Notes: generated from the sequence alone by a model not told the origin. Counted from the stretch's first letter, positions 22,284 to 35,686 are shown. The stretch is 64,000 nucleotides of DNA from Thelonectria olida (GCA_020736575.1 JAGPYM010000005.1:1-64000); one strand, 5' to 3'. Translations and numbers: made by a program.

Positions 22284-25055
22284 ATGAACTTTCAAAACAT
22301 GAACTTTGACTCAGTGGAACCCCGCCGTATGTGAACTTGAGTCACTCTCACTTTCTCACTTTTCATATGTTTTTCGTCATCCATCTTCCTCATTCGCTGA
22401 CTCGTCACTCTTGCAGGTCAAGGGCCTCCCACCTTCTCTCCAGATCCTTCTCGTCGCGACGACGACGACGACGAAGACGACTACTCTCTCCCAACCCTCC
22501 GACCATACTACGATCTCAGCCAACGCCGAGTAAGCCACTCACACAACAACTCTCTGTCAACCCAAGCAGCTATCCTCCACGCCCCATCACCACCAAGCTT
22601 GTCCGGTTCCCCCACCGAAATCTACGGCCCGGACCGATTGTTTCCTGGCGGCCCCCCGGTGCCTCCCGGCTTCAACCGTCCGCCTCCCGCTCCCTCAGTT
22701 CCTAGAACTTCGGGCGACCACACTGTTCACTTTGACGAGGCGCAATTGGCCATGTTTGCTGCCGAGAACTCGGCGCGCATGGCAGGTCTCAAGGACGAGC
22801 TGGCCATTGCCGCCGGCAAGGTCACTCCCGGTGTCGACGACACGCCTTACATTCAGTATGCTCTGGATGCCCTGACTCGCCCGCGAAACGGCGGCCCTGC
22901 TCCCGTGCATTTTCCCTCGAGCTCGTCTGACGAGTATTCTGACGATGGCTACACGGCGCACCCGCGAGGAATTGCCGAAGACCTTCCCGTCTTGACGCCT
23001 CCCGAGCCTGCGTATGTGGAAGATCGCTTGCCCATGGAGGAGTCTCCTCTGCCCGAGAGGTACGAGGAACCCGAGAGATTTGAGCCACCCCGCACTCCCG
23101 TCGCAGTGAGAGCCGAGCCTCTGCTAAGAGAGATGGACTCATCGGATCCCGACTCGAGCCACGAGACTGTTGTTCACCATGATGTCGACGGGCACCCACC
23201 TCGAAGTGACTCTCCCACTCCGTCCTTTCAATCCACTCCAAGCCGCCATATCCCCGTCATCACAAACGTGCGCAAGGCAAACCGACGCTCAAGGTCAATT
23301 CCCGTGGAGAGAGCATATCCCCCTCTCGACTACAAGCCCCCGATTCTGCGACCCTTCTCCATGCTCCTCCTGATGCTCTTCTGCACCCTCATGGCCGCCG
23401 GTCTCATCTTCTCCGCCATCTACTCCGACTCTGGCGATGGATTGACTCCTTACCCCGGAAGCATCTACAGCGGCCAGTTCTTCCTCTTCCGCCTCCTCCC
23501 TCAGATCCTCGCCGCCATCGTACTCATTTACGCCCAAGCCGTCGATGCCACTTCGCAGCGCGTCCTGCCCTTTGCTCTCATGGCCAATGAGGAGCCCAGC
23601 GTGCGATATCTCGCTCTGTTCCGCAACATCTATCCCAACACCTTCTTGCTGCCCTCATTCAACGGACCCTGGCAGTGCCAGCTCTTCAACGTCGCCACTT
23701 GGCTCGCCAACTTTACCATTCCGCTCATGAGCACCGCCTTCACCTGCATCTTTCACAACCACAAGTGGGTGTGGGCAGCGGTGCAGGGAGTCGTCTGGAC
23801 GCTTGCCGCCATTTACATCACCCTGCTGATCGCGACCACCATCTTGATGATCTTCTGGTTCCGCCGCTGGACTGGCCTTCGCTGGGACGTCCGCTCTGTC
23901 GCCCATCTCCTGCCCCTCCTCGCCCAGAGCAGCACAACAAAGTCTTACGAGCACGTCGATGTGGTCCAGCGCGGCACGCTCTTCAAGGCCCAACTCCGGG
24001 ACCGCCACCTCGACCGACTCGGTTACTGGCAAATGGACGGCCAGCGCATGGGCGGCATGTGGTACGGCATCGGCTCCGTCGCCGACGACGACGACCTTGG
24101 CGGCCGCCAGGCTTCGTACAGCGTCGTCGCCAAGAAGACCAGCTACAACATCTCCCCGGCCTCGTCGCGCGACGACCTCGAGGCCGAGGCCCAGTACATG
24201 CGCCACCGGTACCAACCCTTCTCCTTGAAGGACATGACCATCGTCACCGGCATCCTCATCATGGTCTTCATCATCGTCGCCATCCTCGTCGCGTCCTTCC
24301 TCCCGCACACGAGAATCGACCGCGGCTTCTTGCCCCTCCTCTCCGCCAAGCCCGGAAAGGGGGCCTTCTCGGCCGCAAACTTCCTCTACGGTTTCGTCCC
24401 GTCTCTGCTGGGCATGGTCATGTTTCTGCTCTTCCAGACCGTCGACCTGTCGTTCCGCATGCTCCAGCCGTGGGCCGAGCTCTCCAAGCCGTCGGGCTCC
24501 ATCGCCCAAAAGTCCGTCCTCGCCGACTACGCCGCCTGCCTGCCCTTCCAGGTGACCTTCAAGGCCGCCAAGAACGGCCACTGGCGCCTCGCCGTCGTGT
24601 CCCTAATGTCGACGCTCTTCGTCTTCATCCCCATCCTCGCCGGCGGCCTCTTCATGGCCCTGACCACCGGCCGCGGCACCGTCAAGATGTTCCCCAACAT
24701 GCCCGTCTTCGGCGTCCTCCTCGCCCTCCTGTTCCTCTTCCTCGGCTGCCTCACCCTCATGCTCCCCGGCCGACGCACCCTCCGCCTCCCCCACCCCGCA
24801 AACTGCATCGCCGAGCTCATCGCCCTCTGCGCCGCCGACGAGTCCGTCCGCGATCCCATCTTCCAGGGCGTCCGCTCTGCCGATGACCTCGAGTCCCGCC
24901 TGGGTATGGACCGCGCCGACTCCCGCGAGCAGACCATGTGGTACTTCGGTGTCGCGGCTGGCCGAGACGAGCGCCGTCTCAGCGTCCGCCCAATCAAGCG
25001 GTTTACCGAGAAACCCCTGCGATCCCAACGATCTATGAGGTTAAACGTTATTTAA
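22284..25055 (+). CDS. DUF3433 multi-pass membrane protein
   Basis: Two exons, 22284-22326 and 22417-25055, joined by a 90-nt intron (GTATGT...TTGCAG), 893 aa. The start ATG opens MNFQNMNFDSVEPR, and the acceptor restores an Arg codon. Residues 1-250 are acidic and proline-rich, presumably cytosolic, with an Asp/Glu run. Two blocks of four membrane helices follow, for example FSMLLLMLFCTLMAAGLIF, WVWAAVQGVVWTLAAIYITL, MTIVTGILIMVFIIVAILVA and VFGVLLALLFLFLGCLTLML, with soluble linkers between. The organisation of two repeated halves and the LPHPANCIAELIALC block near the C-terminus fit the fungal DUF3433 family, whose function is not known. The frame continues without a break to the TAA at 25055. 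Confidence 0.9.
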
Positions 25056-26337
25056 TGTCTTTTATACAACAACAAACACGTCAGTTACGTGTCTCCGATG
25101 ATGAGAATGAGTTGATGGTTACATTTCCACGCTTTTCACTTCTTAGACGCATTGTCTCAACACTGAGGCTTACGCGAAACTCACTTTTACTGTTTGGTCT
25201 TTTTTTTGCATTTGCATTTGCATTTGCATTCTGCATTGGTATGGCGTTTGGGAAAGAAAGGCAAGGGATACACTTTCTTCACGCGTTAATGGTGTTAATT
25301 ACATCTGTATGAGCGTCCAAATGACGCGACGGGACCATGTTTTGCCTTTTACGAAAAGGGATGCTGTTTTACGCCCTGGAATGTTGTTTGTTTCTACGGA
25401 TGGGTTTCTTTACGATAGAAAAGTATTTGTGCGAGCAAATGTACGGATGTAATGAGTCAACGGAACGGAGGAGTATGATGAATCAAAACAAAGTTGCATG
25501 AAGCATCCAGGAACTCACCATCACACCATCTTCTCTCAGTGACTTCCGTCTACTAATGTGAATGAGTGCGAGTAGTATATCCAAAAGTCAGCAACATACG
25601 AGTCACAGCATCTTAATCTCCAGAAGAGAACGACACAAAAAAGAAGCGAGCATCGTCCGTAAGAACAAAACATAACTGAATTGTAAAAGAGTGGAATGGA
25701 AGTAGCTACGAATGCATACTTCAAGCAGGAAAAGAAGTGCGCATACTCTCTAATTCCGTCTGTTTCTTTTTCGTTTTTCGTCGTTGTTTTCTTGTTTCCA
25801 TCGTGTCTTCTCAGGCTCTTTACCCGACATTCCTTAGAAGATTGTTAAGGTCGGTTGGGTTGTTCTATCCCAACCCTTCACCACTCGCTGACGCGACTGG
25901 TCTTTTGGGGGTGTTGTCTTTTTCCGCGTTTTACTCTTCCAGTGATATCCGTTCCGTCATTCCTATAGTCCAAGCCGTTCCGTTCCGCACCTTGTTCAGG
26001 TGACCAGTCGTTACTGTCAACTCATGTAAGACCGGTCGTCTCAAAACCGCCTGACCAGCGGCATCCGAACCGATACCCCATTTTTGACGAGGGCTCCCTT
26101 CCCTTCTCATATTGGTCTTGTTCTCGTTCCAGTCTGCTCTTGTGTGGTTGTCGTGATAAATAGAAAAAAGATAAGAACAAAAAAGGGAAAGACTGTGATG
26201 TGATGGTGGCTGTCGCCAAAAATATATACATCTTGAAATAAGTAGAATCCTATCAGTCAAAGAGATTCCATGTAGTTGTCGATAGTCGTAGAGACATAGT
26301 AGTTGGAAATAGTAGCGAAATGAAAATTGCAGTGTGA
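25056..26337. other. Convergent intergenic region
   Basis: The 3' flanks of the DUF3433 gene (plus) and the disordered-protein gene (minus) meet here. It is AT-richer than the coding sequence and holds a (GCATTT)4 hexamer array at 25208-25231. No coding sequence is supported. Confidence 0.55.
25208..25231. repeat. (GCATTT)4 microsatellite
   Basis: Four perfect GCATTT units follow a T run, in the 3' flank of the DUF3433 gene. Confidence 0.85.
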
Positions 26338-27960
26338 TCACTTGAGATGCGCCATGACAAATCCGAAGATCAGGCGAGGCGAGGAAGGTGAGGATGGCGG
26401 TGATGTACTACCGTCAGAACGTCGAGATTTGTTGCTTGACTCCTTGTTCTTGCTTGATCGGTTCCGACTATGATTGAGGCGCAAGAAACCAAATCTACCA
26501 TTGTCCTCGACATCGGTATCTTCGTCAAAGCAAGAGCGAGAAGGGACATCAAGTGCAGCAAACTTGGAAGGAGAAATAGACAGAGGAAGCGGGGGGAGTG
26601 GTGGAAGGGGCTGTCTATGTCTGGGCACAGGTCGAAGATTGGGAACCGACTTCTTGGGGACCATAGGACGAGGTTCAACGTCAGGCAGCGGAAGGTTTGT
26701 TGCTGACCGGGTTGCTGGTGAGTGGACGGGTATCGGCCTCTCGTCATGCGTGGTCTTGACAAAAGACTCCGGAGATGCTGTGGCATGACTGTCCAGAGAC
26801 GTAGCCATATGACAGGTCTCCAGAGATGGTCTGGTAGGTCGACGGTCACCAGTAGTGTGTTTGTGTTCAAGGGAGGCGTCTTGAGACGCAGTGGCAGGTC
26901 GGTGGTCACGAGTGATGGCCTCATGGCAGCTCTCTTGAACTGCAGTGGTAGGTCGAGAGCTCTGAAGAGCGATCTGCGGAGAGTGTTCTAGAGACACAGC
27001 AGACCGGTAGTGCTTTGGCGAGGGCGGGCGGGAGAGGATGGGAGTAAACTCATCCCAGTCATCCTCGACGGGAGGCATGAACAGGGCCGAATATTGAGGG
27101 CTTTGAGGCGAAGGCTCAGCAACTTCAACTCTGGTAGACATGATGACCTCGTCAAGGGGACGAATGAAATCCCGACGGCAAGAACCCGTAATTGCACTTT
27201 GGGTTCGAGGGGCCTTGGTAACTTGCTGGAGAAGATCCTGGTAAGCGTCCTCGCGCAGTTCCTCGGGAGTCTTCTCTCTCTGCTTAGACATATCGTGGTA
27301 GTGCTTGGCGATGTGGCGATGGGCTTGTTGGGTGGCCGTAACATCAGGGCGAGGTGGTCGCTGGGGCTTCTGCATGTCTCGAGTGGACTGCCACGACGGT
27401 GTGATGGATGTAGTCCTCGGAGGGAAAGCATTGTTAAGCTTGGGGAAAGGGGAGTAAGTCGCACCCATCTTCCGCACCTGGGGTCGAGTGGTCTGCGGGG
27501 TCCACGGAGGAAGCTGACGATCCCCCTCTCGAGGAGTCACCCTCTGCGGTGCGGTGTGTGGTCGAGCGTGAGCAGGAATCTGCGGCAGCGGCTTGGTTGG
27601 AGGCGGTGACGGCTGTTCAAGCGTTCCAAGCTCGGCAGGGGAAAGCATGGCCGGATATTGCTTCTTGGCAAGAAAGGCTCGAACATCCTCAGCAGTTTCT
27701 CCTGGGCCAGGCTTCCAAAACATATCCCAGATGTCGTCGGAGGTTTTCTGGTAGTCTTCGTTGGGGGAGCCCTCAGACTCAGTGGGGTCCTCGACGAGTC
27801 CAGGTTGAGCGGCGTTGGATCCAGTTGATCCCCTACCCTTGGGCTTGGTGTTTTGCTTAGAGCTGCTGCTGGTCTTTGGAGCGGTGATGCCCTCGGGGAA
27901 GTGCTTGCGGACTAGCTTGAGGTTGAACAGCCGACTTGGCTGCTTGACAAGGCCGCCCAT
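26338..27960 (-). CDS. Uncharacterised disordered protein, conserved-looking ends
   Basis: Single exon, 540 aa, ATG at 27960 in the context CGCCCATGG (reverse). I do not recognise a named domain. The start (MGGLVKQPSRLFNLKLVRKHFPEG) is compact and basic, and a Gly2 would allow myristoylation only if the context were right. Then comes an ordered-looking patch near residues 70-105 (DDIWDMFWKPGPGETAEDVRAFL). The middle is rich in Pro, Thr and Arg. At about residues 340-420 a degenerate repeat of about 19-20 residues occurs (ESCHEAITRDHRPATAS and variants). The C-terminus has a poly-Pro stretch, an acidic DEDTDVEDNG patch and a Ser-rich basic tail. A scaffold or signalling adaptor is possible but unproven. 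Confidence 0.8.
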   Translation of the reverse strand: MGGLVKQPSRLFNLKLVRKHFPEGITAPKTSSSSKQNTKPKGRGSTGSNAAQPGLVEDPTESEGSPNEDYQKTSDDIWDMFWKPGPGETAEDVRAFLAKKQYPAMLSPAELGTLEQPSPPPTKPLPQIPAHARPHTAPQRVTPREGDRQLPPWTPQTTRPQVRKMGATYSPFPKLNNAFPPRTTSITPSWQSTRDMQKPQRPPRPDVTATQQAHRHIAKHYHDMSKQREKTPEELREDAYQDLLQQVTKAPRTQSAITGSCRRDFIRPLDEVIMSTRVEVAEPSPQSPQYSALFMPPVEDDWDEFTPILSRPPSPKHYRSAVSLEHSPQIALQSSRPTTAVQESCHEAITRDHRPATASQDASLEHKHTTGDRRPTRPSLETCHMATSLDSHATASPESFVKTTHDERPIPVHSPATRSATNLPLPDVEPRPMVPKKSVPNLRPVPRHRQPLPPLPPLPLSISPSKFAALDVPSRSCFDEDTDVEDNGRFGFLRLNHSRNRSSKNKESSNKSRRSDGSTSPPSSPSSPRLIFGFVMAHLK

Positions 27961-30154
27961 GGTGGAACAAGGGGAGGGCGCGATAGACGAGCGAAATTGG
28001 TATGATTTTGCAAATGAGAGTAGAGGTGAAGTGGCGGGTTAGAAGGGAACGACCAGATCTCAATCAGGGAGAGAGGACGGCATGATATACAAATAGTCAG
28101 TAAGGTGGGTGTGCATACACAAAGCTCAACGAGGGCTTCTGAGACAACTTCGGTGGGTCATACACACCTACGCCCACGACGTTGATGTGTTCGTGTTCAA
28201 GTCCAAGTTCCTGTCGGGCTCGGGTTGATCAAGAGACGCCCTCGTCCTCCAAGCAAGACATCTAGAGGGGCATTCCTGCTGCTTTGGGAGGGCAGGTGCA
28301 TCAGCTGCATCCCCAACCATCCCATCCCTCCTGCCAGAAATGCAGACTGTGGTCGCCGGTCTGCTTCTCCCGAGAAGCTTGGGCCATGAAAATTGGATTC
28401 TGGCATGCAGGCGACGTCTCTGCGTTTGCCGTCCCTTGCATCATCGCGAAGTGCAAGGAAGGAGGTACTTCACCCAATTGCTGCAGGCAAGTGGCCCGCG
28501 CCCCGCACTTGCTTGAACCGCGCGTGGCCCCCAGGCTGAACCCCCATCAAGCTGTCCTTTTAGCGAGAATTGAGAAAAGAAACAAAAAGGAAGAGGAGTG
28601 TGTCCCTGGAGCGGGAGGCGAGGGCACGGGAGGGGGAGCGTCGGAGAAAAGCAAGTAAGTACACAGGACAGAGGCGCAGCTTGGCAACGTTGGGTAACAA
28701 GATGCAAGAAACGCCCGACGAGAAGGGAAAAGATTGTGACAAATAACGAGGCCGTTTTGGCTCGGCTGATAAGCAGTAACGGCTACGAAACTTGGTATGT
28801 TCTGATGGTGCCCAGACAGCGCCAGCAAGACCATTTCCGTCCAGAGCAGGCATCATCTGTCGTATGTCACCCAAATACCGGTATCCAAACGACTTCATAG
28901 CGGGGCTCGGATCAGATATACACCCAACAGCAACGAGGATACTCGCAGTGCACGTCAGATATCAGTAAGGCTACCAATCGATTAGACCCATAGCCCCAGG
29001 TCCAGACACAGTTTAGACGGGGCACAGGCAACTGGGGAATGCCGTACAGGCGAGGGCAGTGATCAACGAGAGAGGCTGGGGCACCGAGGCACAAAACTTC
29101 ACCAAAGTAGTGGCAGATTCAGTCCATCTCAATTCGCTTCGTGGTACAGTCCATGGTGTCCCCGAGACCGATCTCTCTCGCAGGGTTCGTTTCGTCCTCA
29201 TATTTGGAGACCTAGTAGACTGAAATGCAACACGGTGACGATGGCTGCACTCGTAACGATTCGACCCAGCTGAAGAAGATGCTCTGACAGCTTGAAACCT
29301 AGCGCCCAGAATGCTTCCATACAAACCAAATCAGCTCAACCGGTTGCGCTGCTCTGCATCCGAAGCGTTGCCTCCTTGCCTCGGGCGTCGGAGCAGTTGA
29401 GAGATGTGGGTGGCGTATCAGGGCGAAGGTATGAGACAATGTCTTTCATGACCGAGCAGAAACCGCGAGTTGGCAAGGCCATCCAAAAAAATCAACAAGA
29501 GGTCCGTGGTCACCGGCAACGCAAGGGCAGAACGAATGATGGCTTGCTGCTGTGGGCGGGTTGTGTTGGGGCTGATTGGCGGCCTGCTCAGGCATCTCGA
29601 TTTTGATACCAGGAATATCTACCTGACGTAGGCTAGCTGGATATTAATAAACGACAGTGTATTGAGCCCGCAACGTTTTCTGCTTGCCTTCCTTTTTCTT
29701 GGTGGAGCAGGCGTGGTAATAAATGCAAATAAGTTTCTTAGGGCAGTGTCTTCTCGTCAGGCACGCAGGACAACGCTAGACGAGCACGATGCCTCTTCCA
29801 GGAAGATCCTGTCGTTTCAGTCGCTCAAACAGTGAGGGCGGACTATTGGACAGCCTCAGTGGATTCGTAGTGGATGTGCAGTGGGTTTGCGGCAGGAGCA
29901 GTTAGAACGATGATTGCTCGAGGCTAGGACGATCGAACTAGCAGTTGCCGTTAGCTCCTATGCCAAGCCCTACCCATGCAACTTGGACCTTCCCTGCATT
30001 CGAGCTGGTCCAACGGCCCCAATTAAGAGCGCTGAATTCTTTGATCTGTCAGATATCATATTTTGAAGCTCAATCATCCATTCTCTCGAGCCTCTTTTCC
30101 TCTCCCTCGCCGTTTTTCTCTCTTTGAGCTCTTACTGTCACTCTCTTCGCTATG

Positions 30155-30196
30155 ACCCTGTCTCTCTCACCCTGTCTCTCTCACCCTGTCTCTCCC
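30155..30196. repeat. 14-bp tandem repeat, three units
   Basis: ACCCTGTCTCTCTC starts at 30155, 30169 and 30183, and the third copy is cut short by CC. It sits in a pyrimidine-rich tract. Confidence 0.85.
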
Positions 30197-33100
30197 CAAA
30201 TTCTAGGCCCATGTATGTCTAACAGTCGTTCTGCCTGTGTACAAGTACCTCATCCGTCCGTCTTCTCTATTCACACCCCGAAGAGGCCTTACGCAAGAGG
30301 ACAGGAGAGATAACAACAGGAGGGGAGGGGGAAGGCTGGCGCCTGGGCAGAGCTAGCAATAGCATATGTCCCGCGTCTACGAGGAAGTGTGTACGAAGTA
30401 CTAACTGGGATGTCTGCGGGAACGCGTGTACCTGCGTGTGTCTCCCTACCTCCCAACCTATGTTCTGAAGCGCCGAGTCCCTCTCTGGTCGTATTGTCTC
30501 TGTTTGTTTCTCTTTCTCTGTGGTCGGCCGCAAGTGCGGTTGTCTCACAGCACTTGCTCCCTGCCTCTCGTTCTCTCGCTCTGTGCGTGTGTGTTCCGCG
30601 GAGCATCCTTGACTCTCTGAGGTGGCATGTCTCACTTACTTCTCCCTCTCGCAGAGTTTGTTTGTGTGTTTTTGCCTCTGCTTGTATGGCTCTGTTTGAA
30701 CCTCTCATCTTCTATCCCCGGCCCCTCAGCCAATGTGCCGCGCCTCTCCTTGCATATGCTTGCATCCCTAGGGCTATTGAGCCCGGCCTAGTAGGGTAGC
30801 ATCCATGGGGTGAGATCGATCAAAGTGATCAATTGACCTGTCGATCGCAGTTCCTAGGCTGGCTGAACTTGACTGCCGGCCTCATCTCCTCGCCTTGATG
30901 CTGCATGTCTCGCCGATCATCCCGCTGCTCAGAGCCATCGGAAGTTAAGGCTGTTGCTCCGATACGACTTGGCGGCATACCTTTTGAACCTGTCTTTTCT
31001 CAACCTCTTCTGAGTCTCACATGGGCATCCATTTCCGGTGTGGCTGTCAGATATGCCCCAGCTTGTCTCTGCCGCCGTGCATCTAGTCCAGTAGGGGAGG
31101 AAATACTTTGGTTGTGTTGGGCTGATGGCGGTGCTCGGTTTTGTTGCGTCACCATCTACGAGCAGAAGCAATTAATGGAACTAACTAGACTCCCTTGGCA
31201 GTCTTGGCCACGGGGGAGTAGTGCGGTACTGATGCTTCGGAGGCGAGACATGAGAATGTCATTGATCTTATTGGGCCATTCTTTGTAGGCAGAGGGAGGT
31301 TGTGATTTGAAACCCCAAATACATGGCAAGCCAACCGCGAACCAACACACCCAGCTCCCTCTGGCTCATGCAGCCGAGTAACTGTGCCTCCACCAACACG
31401 CAACATACCAACACTGTTCGTTTTCCTCCTCCCAAACTCTAATATGAAACAGAAACGCCACTGGTCAAGCTCCTTGTTTGCCATATGGTCATCGCGTCAC
31501 GTCCGGCTGCAGTTCCGCTTCCGATCTCCGAAACATGGCAGCGGGTAGATAGATATCATGACCAAATTGCCAAGTCTAGGACATGCCCTGCATGATCATC
31601 GTGGGCGACGATACTAAAGAACGATGCTGTTAATCCCTTGGCTCTACGCGGACCTGCGTGAGGCACGGGTAGTCGCTTGCGCCACAGATCCAATTTCATA
31701 CACTCGAGAAGCAGGGAGCAAATCTCATCGTGATCGCGGTTGTGCGGATGTGGTGGATGCTGGCGATTTCGCTACCCTATACGAGGGTAGACTGCGATCG
31801 CAGCTACCAGTAGAATTGCGTCACAATAAGGTGTTTCTTTAGTTAAGGCCATACGGTGTACTTTCGTCGATAAGGAACAGTCTGCATTGAGTTTTGAGGA
31901 ACAATATCCTCATGTGAGCAGACAACGGCGGAGTGTTCAAGAGGTGTGACGCATCTACACCAACACTCCCCACCTCACAAAACATAAACCACAAGCCACC
32001 AGCAGCAAACGTTGCAGTCAGAGACATGCATATTGACCAAGTCCAGCGGTCAAGAAAAACCGAGGAGGACAATGAGGTAACACACCCTCAACGGTGCCAT
32101 TGCAGATTGGCTGGTCGATCACGACGCATGTCTGACCCTAACACAACGACCCGACATTTAGCTTGCAGTAGTTGAACAGGAAAGCAACCGAAGCTCTGAA
32201 TGTCATAGCTTTTGCGCACCTTGAGAAGAGAAAGTGCATGTTCCAGACCAATGGCATTTCGTACTCACACTGTGCCGTTTTGCGAATGTCCAGGTTGTTC
32301 GGTCTTCGCCTACGGGACCTCCAGGTTTTTGTGATATCACTCCGGTGGACGGGGATCCAGGAACGAGGTTGGAGATTCGCAATTTGGTCGCGGCGGCAAA
32401 CGAACAAGGCGCTGAAGAAAAAACAAAACATAGTAATCCCAGCCTTGCCGTTGCGGCCGGCGACCAGAAAACCGAGTACGTACGTCTGCGGGACAAGGGC
32501 CTGAGAGCAATTAGGTTGAGGGTTGTCGGCTCCGTCCCCAATCATAGCAACAAACCCTTGGTTAGCACCTCGGACGATCTCAAATGTTATGCGAGATACA
32601 CGCGGGGCGGCTACTGGGACATGTTCCGTTTGAGGACGGGGGACATGAGAGGTCACAGCCAAAGTCGTGCGAGGCGCGAGAGTCGAGTTGTCTGGGGGTT
32701 CCTAGCAGCGTTGGTGACAATTTGGTGGTGACGGCCCTGAAGGCAGGCTATGCTGAGCTCATCACATCCTCTCACGTCTCGGAGAATCCCAGCAGATTAA
32801 GGAGCGGCGCGCCGTTGATTGGTCACAATCTGGAAACGATGCCAGGGAGGCCTTGGGGGTCAAGGAAGGGGTTGGGATGCTCCCCTGGGGCCGTGGCTGG
32901 TCTCCATCCAGGCCCTTCTTGGCTGGCGTGGATGGCTGGACTTGAAGGGCTTTCAAAAAAGACTGCCAAGACAAGCCTTCTCTTCCCACTTATTGTTTGC
33001 GATGTCTCGTTGTTCGTTGACGTTTTTTTTTTTCTCTTTCCATCCTGCACCTTCGAGGGGAACTGGAACATGCAGATGCAGGGGGAACGTCAGATTCTGC

Positions 33101-34312
33101 GAGCTTCTACGGTACGGCGCCCCTGACCGACAATCGTCAGTGCCCAGCAAAAGAAAGTCAGAGAAGCAAGAAGACGCGAGGGTGGCAGCATTTCACGACT
33201 GATCAGAGGCGCCCGCGCGGTGCGACCACTCCATGCGTCGAGTCGGTGTCAAGTCAAGACGAGACCTAATTAATTCTTGCAGTAGCCCTGGGGCCTGGGA
33301 AGAACAGCTCAACAGCACCCGCAGGACAAGTCACGATGCAGCCGTTTCCTCCAGGGGCTATCCCAGTGCCAATTTGCCCAACTCAACCAGCCGCTCGGTG
33401 CTGTGGAGCGGCCCAAGGCCAGGATTGGGGATGAGATCCGGTGGCCAGGGGTGCGAGTGGGAGGGGAAAGCGATGACAACGCAGAGAGCGGCGAGATGGT
33501 TCATCTTGGAGAGGGTCGTCAGGGCTGGCACCACTCTTTCCAATGGAGACTGCACTCAAGTTCTGTTTTCAACAAAGACGAGGCGAAAAGGCCCCTCCCT
33601 CGCTCGGGAGCATGCAATACTGGACGACGAGGCGCGTGGTGGAGGGTTGAGAGGCTTTGGGTCCTCGTACCACGTTGCCGTCCACGGTCAACCCTGCTGG
33701 ACATGGGCTGGTTAAAATGAGAGACGTTGAAGCCGAGAGAACGTGTGTTTGAGGAAGAGGGTGTTGGCGTCATTGGTTATACTTGATACTGGTTCTTTCC
33801 TTCACAAACCATGCAGAGTCGGGGTTGACACTGGCAAGCAGAGAGACGTCTTTAGCTGAGGCGAATGTTGGGGACACAAGCTTCACTCGTGCGTGGCCGG
33901 TTGCTCGTGTGTGACAGTGAAGGAGACGGCGGCGAGGGAGAGAGAGCGAGAGGGGCCGTTGGGCCGTTTCGATGCATGCACAACGCTAACGGTTTGAGTT
34001 GTTGTGCGCTTTGACGAGGGACAGGACACTGAACACAAGAGGCAATTATGTGAGGTGCAGGGCACGGCAGAGGGAGAGACGACGTGCATACGCATATGCA
34101 TCTATGCGCATCGTCGTCTATTTCTGTGAAATGTCAGCGCGTCCCCAGATGCCGTACAGTTCTGCTTGGTGCATAGTTACGTATGTATGCGCAGGCGAGG
34201 TTCTGTTGTGTCCAGTGCAGAGGATGACAGCATCGAGCACACCAAACACCAATCGTACCGAAACAGGGCTCTCTTTACGAGAAAGGTTAATCAAAGAGGC
34301 CGCCGTCGTTTG

Positions 34313-34405
34313 CGGGAGACGGGACGGGGGACGGGAAAAGCTGTTTGTCCACGGGGGACGGACGGGGGACGGACGAGAGACGGACGGGAGAGTCACGGGA
34401 CGGAT
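34313..34405 (+). repeat. G-rich array with quadruplex-type spacing
   Basis: At 34313-34335 the plus strand reads GGG-AGAC-GGG-AC-GGGGG-AC-GGG, which satisfies the four-run G-quadruplex pattern with loops of 4, 2 and 2. After a short gap, 34352-34405 carries an 11-13 bp repeat of the type GGGGGACGGAC (three to four decayed units). It is intergenic. Confidence 0.7.
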
Positions 34406-35686
34406 AGAGATGAGAAGGGGGCACAATTCACAAGTTCAACTTGGCTAAGAGGGGGACGATGATGTCTGGAATGGAGCTTGGAAGTCTAGGGGAGGGCGTC
34501 AGAGATACCGAGAGGACGGACTGGAGCCAAAGTGGATGCGTTTCGTCCCAAAGCCATCACCTTCGAGGAAAGGCCAAATCGGCCACGCTCCGCTGGCAGT
34601 GCGCTGGCCGAGATGGACCTTGGAGATAGCTCATTAGTGCCCGCCTCACACAGAGTTGGGTTGGGTTGGAAGCAGGTTGCATGTAACTATGTATGGATGA
34701 TGATGATGGAGGAGGCGCCATTGTAATTAATCGAACCCGCTCGCCATGCACCGATGCAGTCAGTTCTCGCCTGCTTTTTGGGCTGAGGTGCCAACTTCAA
34801 GTCCCCTGGCCCCATGCCATCCTGGACCCCGTCATCCCGTCCATCATCAACCGATCTATGAACTTGCCCTTGTCCCGTCGAGGCAGGCGTCTTGGACTGG
34901 ACTGTGATGAAGCGCGTCTTTTTTGCATGTGGATAATTATGCTCCCCCTTGATCGACGTCGAAACTTTCTCCGTCTCTGCCTCTTCTCTTCCCTCTGTGT
35001 TGTTCCCGCACACGAAACTCGTCTCCCACACAGATGCAGCACCACCGGCGCGCAATCCTCCAGATGGTGATAACTCGACTCGGGCTCTAGAGTCACAGCT
35101 GCGCCATTGGGCTGCGAGCAAGCTGCCATTGTGACGCCCTGATCCCCGGTGCAAAACCACGTACCTTTTCCCTCTTCTCTTTCCTTTGGTTGGCTTCGAC
35201 GACTGTGCTGCGCGTGCCGAGTCGCAAACGTTTGCCCATTGTCTCGTGTTGCGCCAACCGTTTTGAACCGTCAACTCGAGCCTCCGAGGGACCGAGGACA
35301 CACAAAATCCAGCATTCGTCACGTTCTATCGCGCGCACACACTTTCAACACTCGTCCAGCGCATCAAAACGCATACCACCACACCCAACACGTCCTGTTC
35401 GCCAGAAAAAGCCGCCGTCATCGGCCGCCCTACCCGTTGGGCAGCCAGCGCAAGTATCCATCGCCGGCGGTGCAGCGGTAACCAACAACCACAACTGCGA
35501 CGGGGCAGCCTCACCAAATCTCTCCCAGCCCAAAAAAGCAAGCAAGCCTGTTCGATTCGTTCCTAAAGCTGGACCTGAAGGAAAGATTTCGGTATTTCGC
35601 CGTTTCTCAACTGCCAACACGCGGCGCGTCCCGTCGTGCCAGAATTTGAAGAAGCCCGAGCCAAGTGAGCGCGCCGCGCATGGATG

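Larger units (their letters stand above)
27961..35686. other. Gene-poor 7.7 kb divergent intergenic stretch
   Basis: Two divergent genes are separated by the longest gap in the window. The open frames (for example 32138-32662 minus, 174 codons, and 30289-30708 minus) lack family content, splice support and codon bias. Local structure: a 14-bp repeat of three units at 30155-30196, a pyrimidine-rich stretch at 30050-30220 and a G-rich array at 34313-34400. A TACTTCGTA element (as TACGAAGTA) lies at 30392-30400. The right end runs into an ATG-free leader. A long regulatory region or non-coding transcripts are possible, but nothing proves either. Confidence 0.5.

Noticed and set aside
23655..24886. 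Long frames on both strands (308 and 403 codons)
   Set aside because: Shadows of the GC-rich third-codon bias in the DUF3433 gene, with His/Arg/Pro-rich or Gly/Asp-rich products.
32138..32731. Opposed 174- and 165-codon frames
   Set aside because: Both are open on opposite strands over the same bases, and neither shows a recognisable motif.
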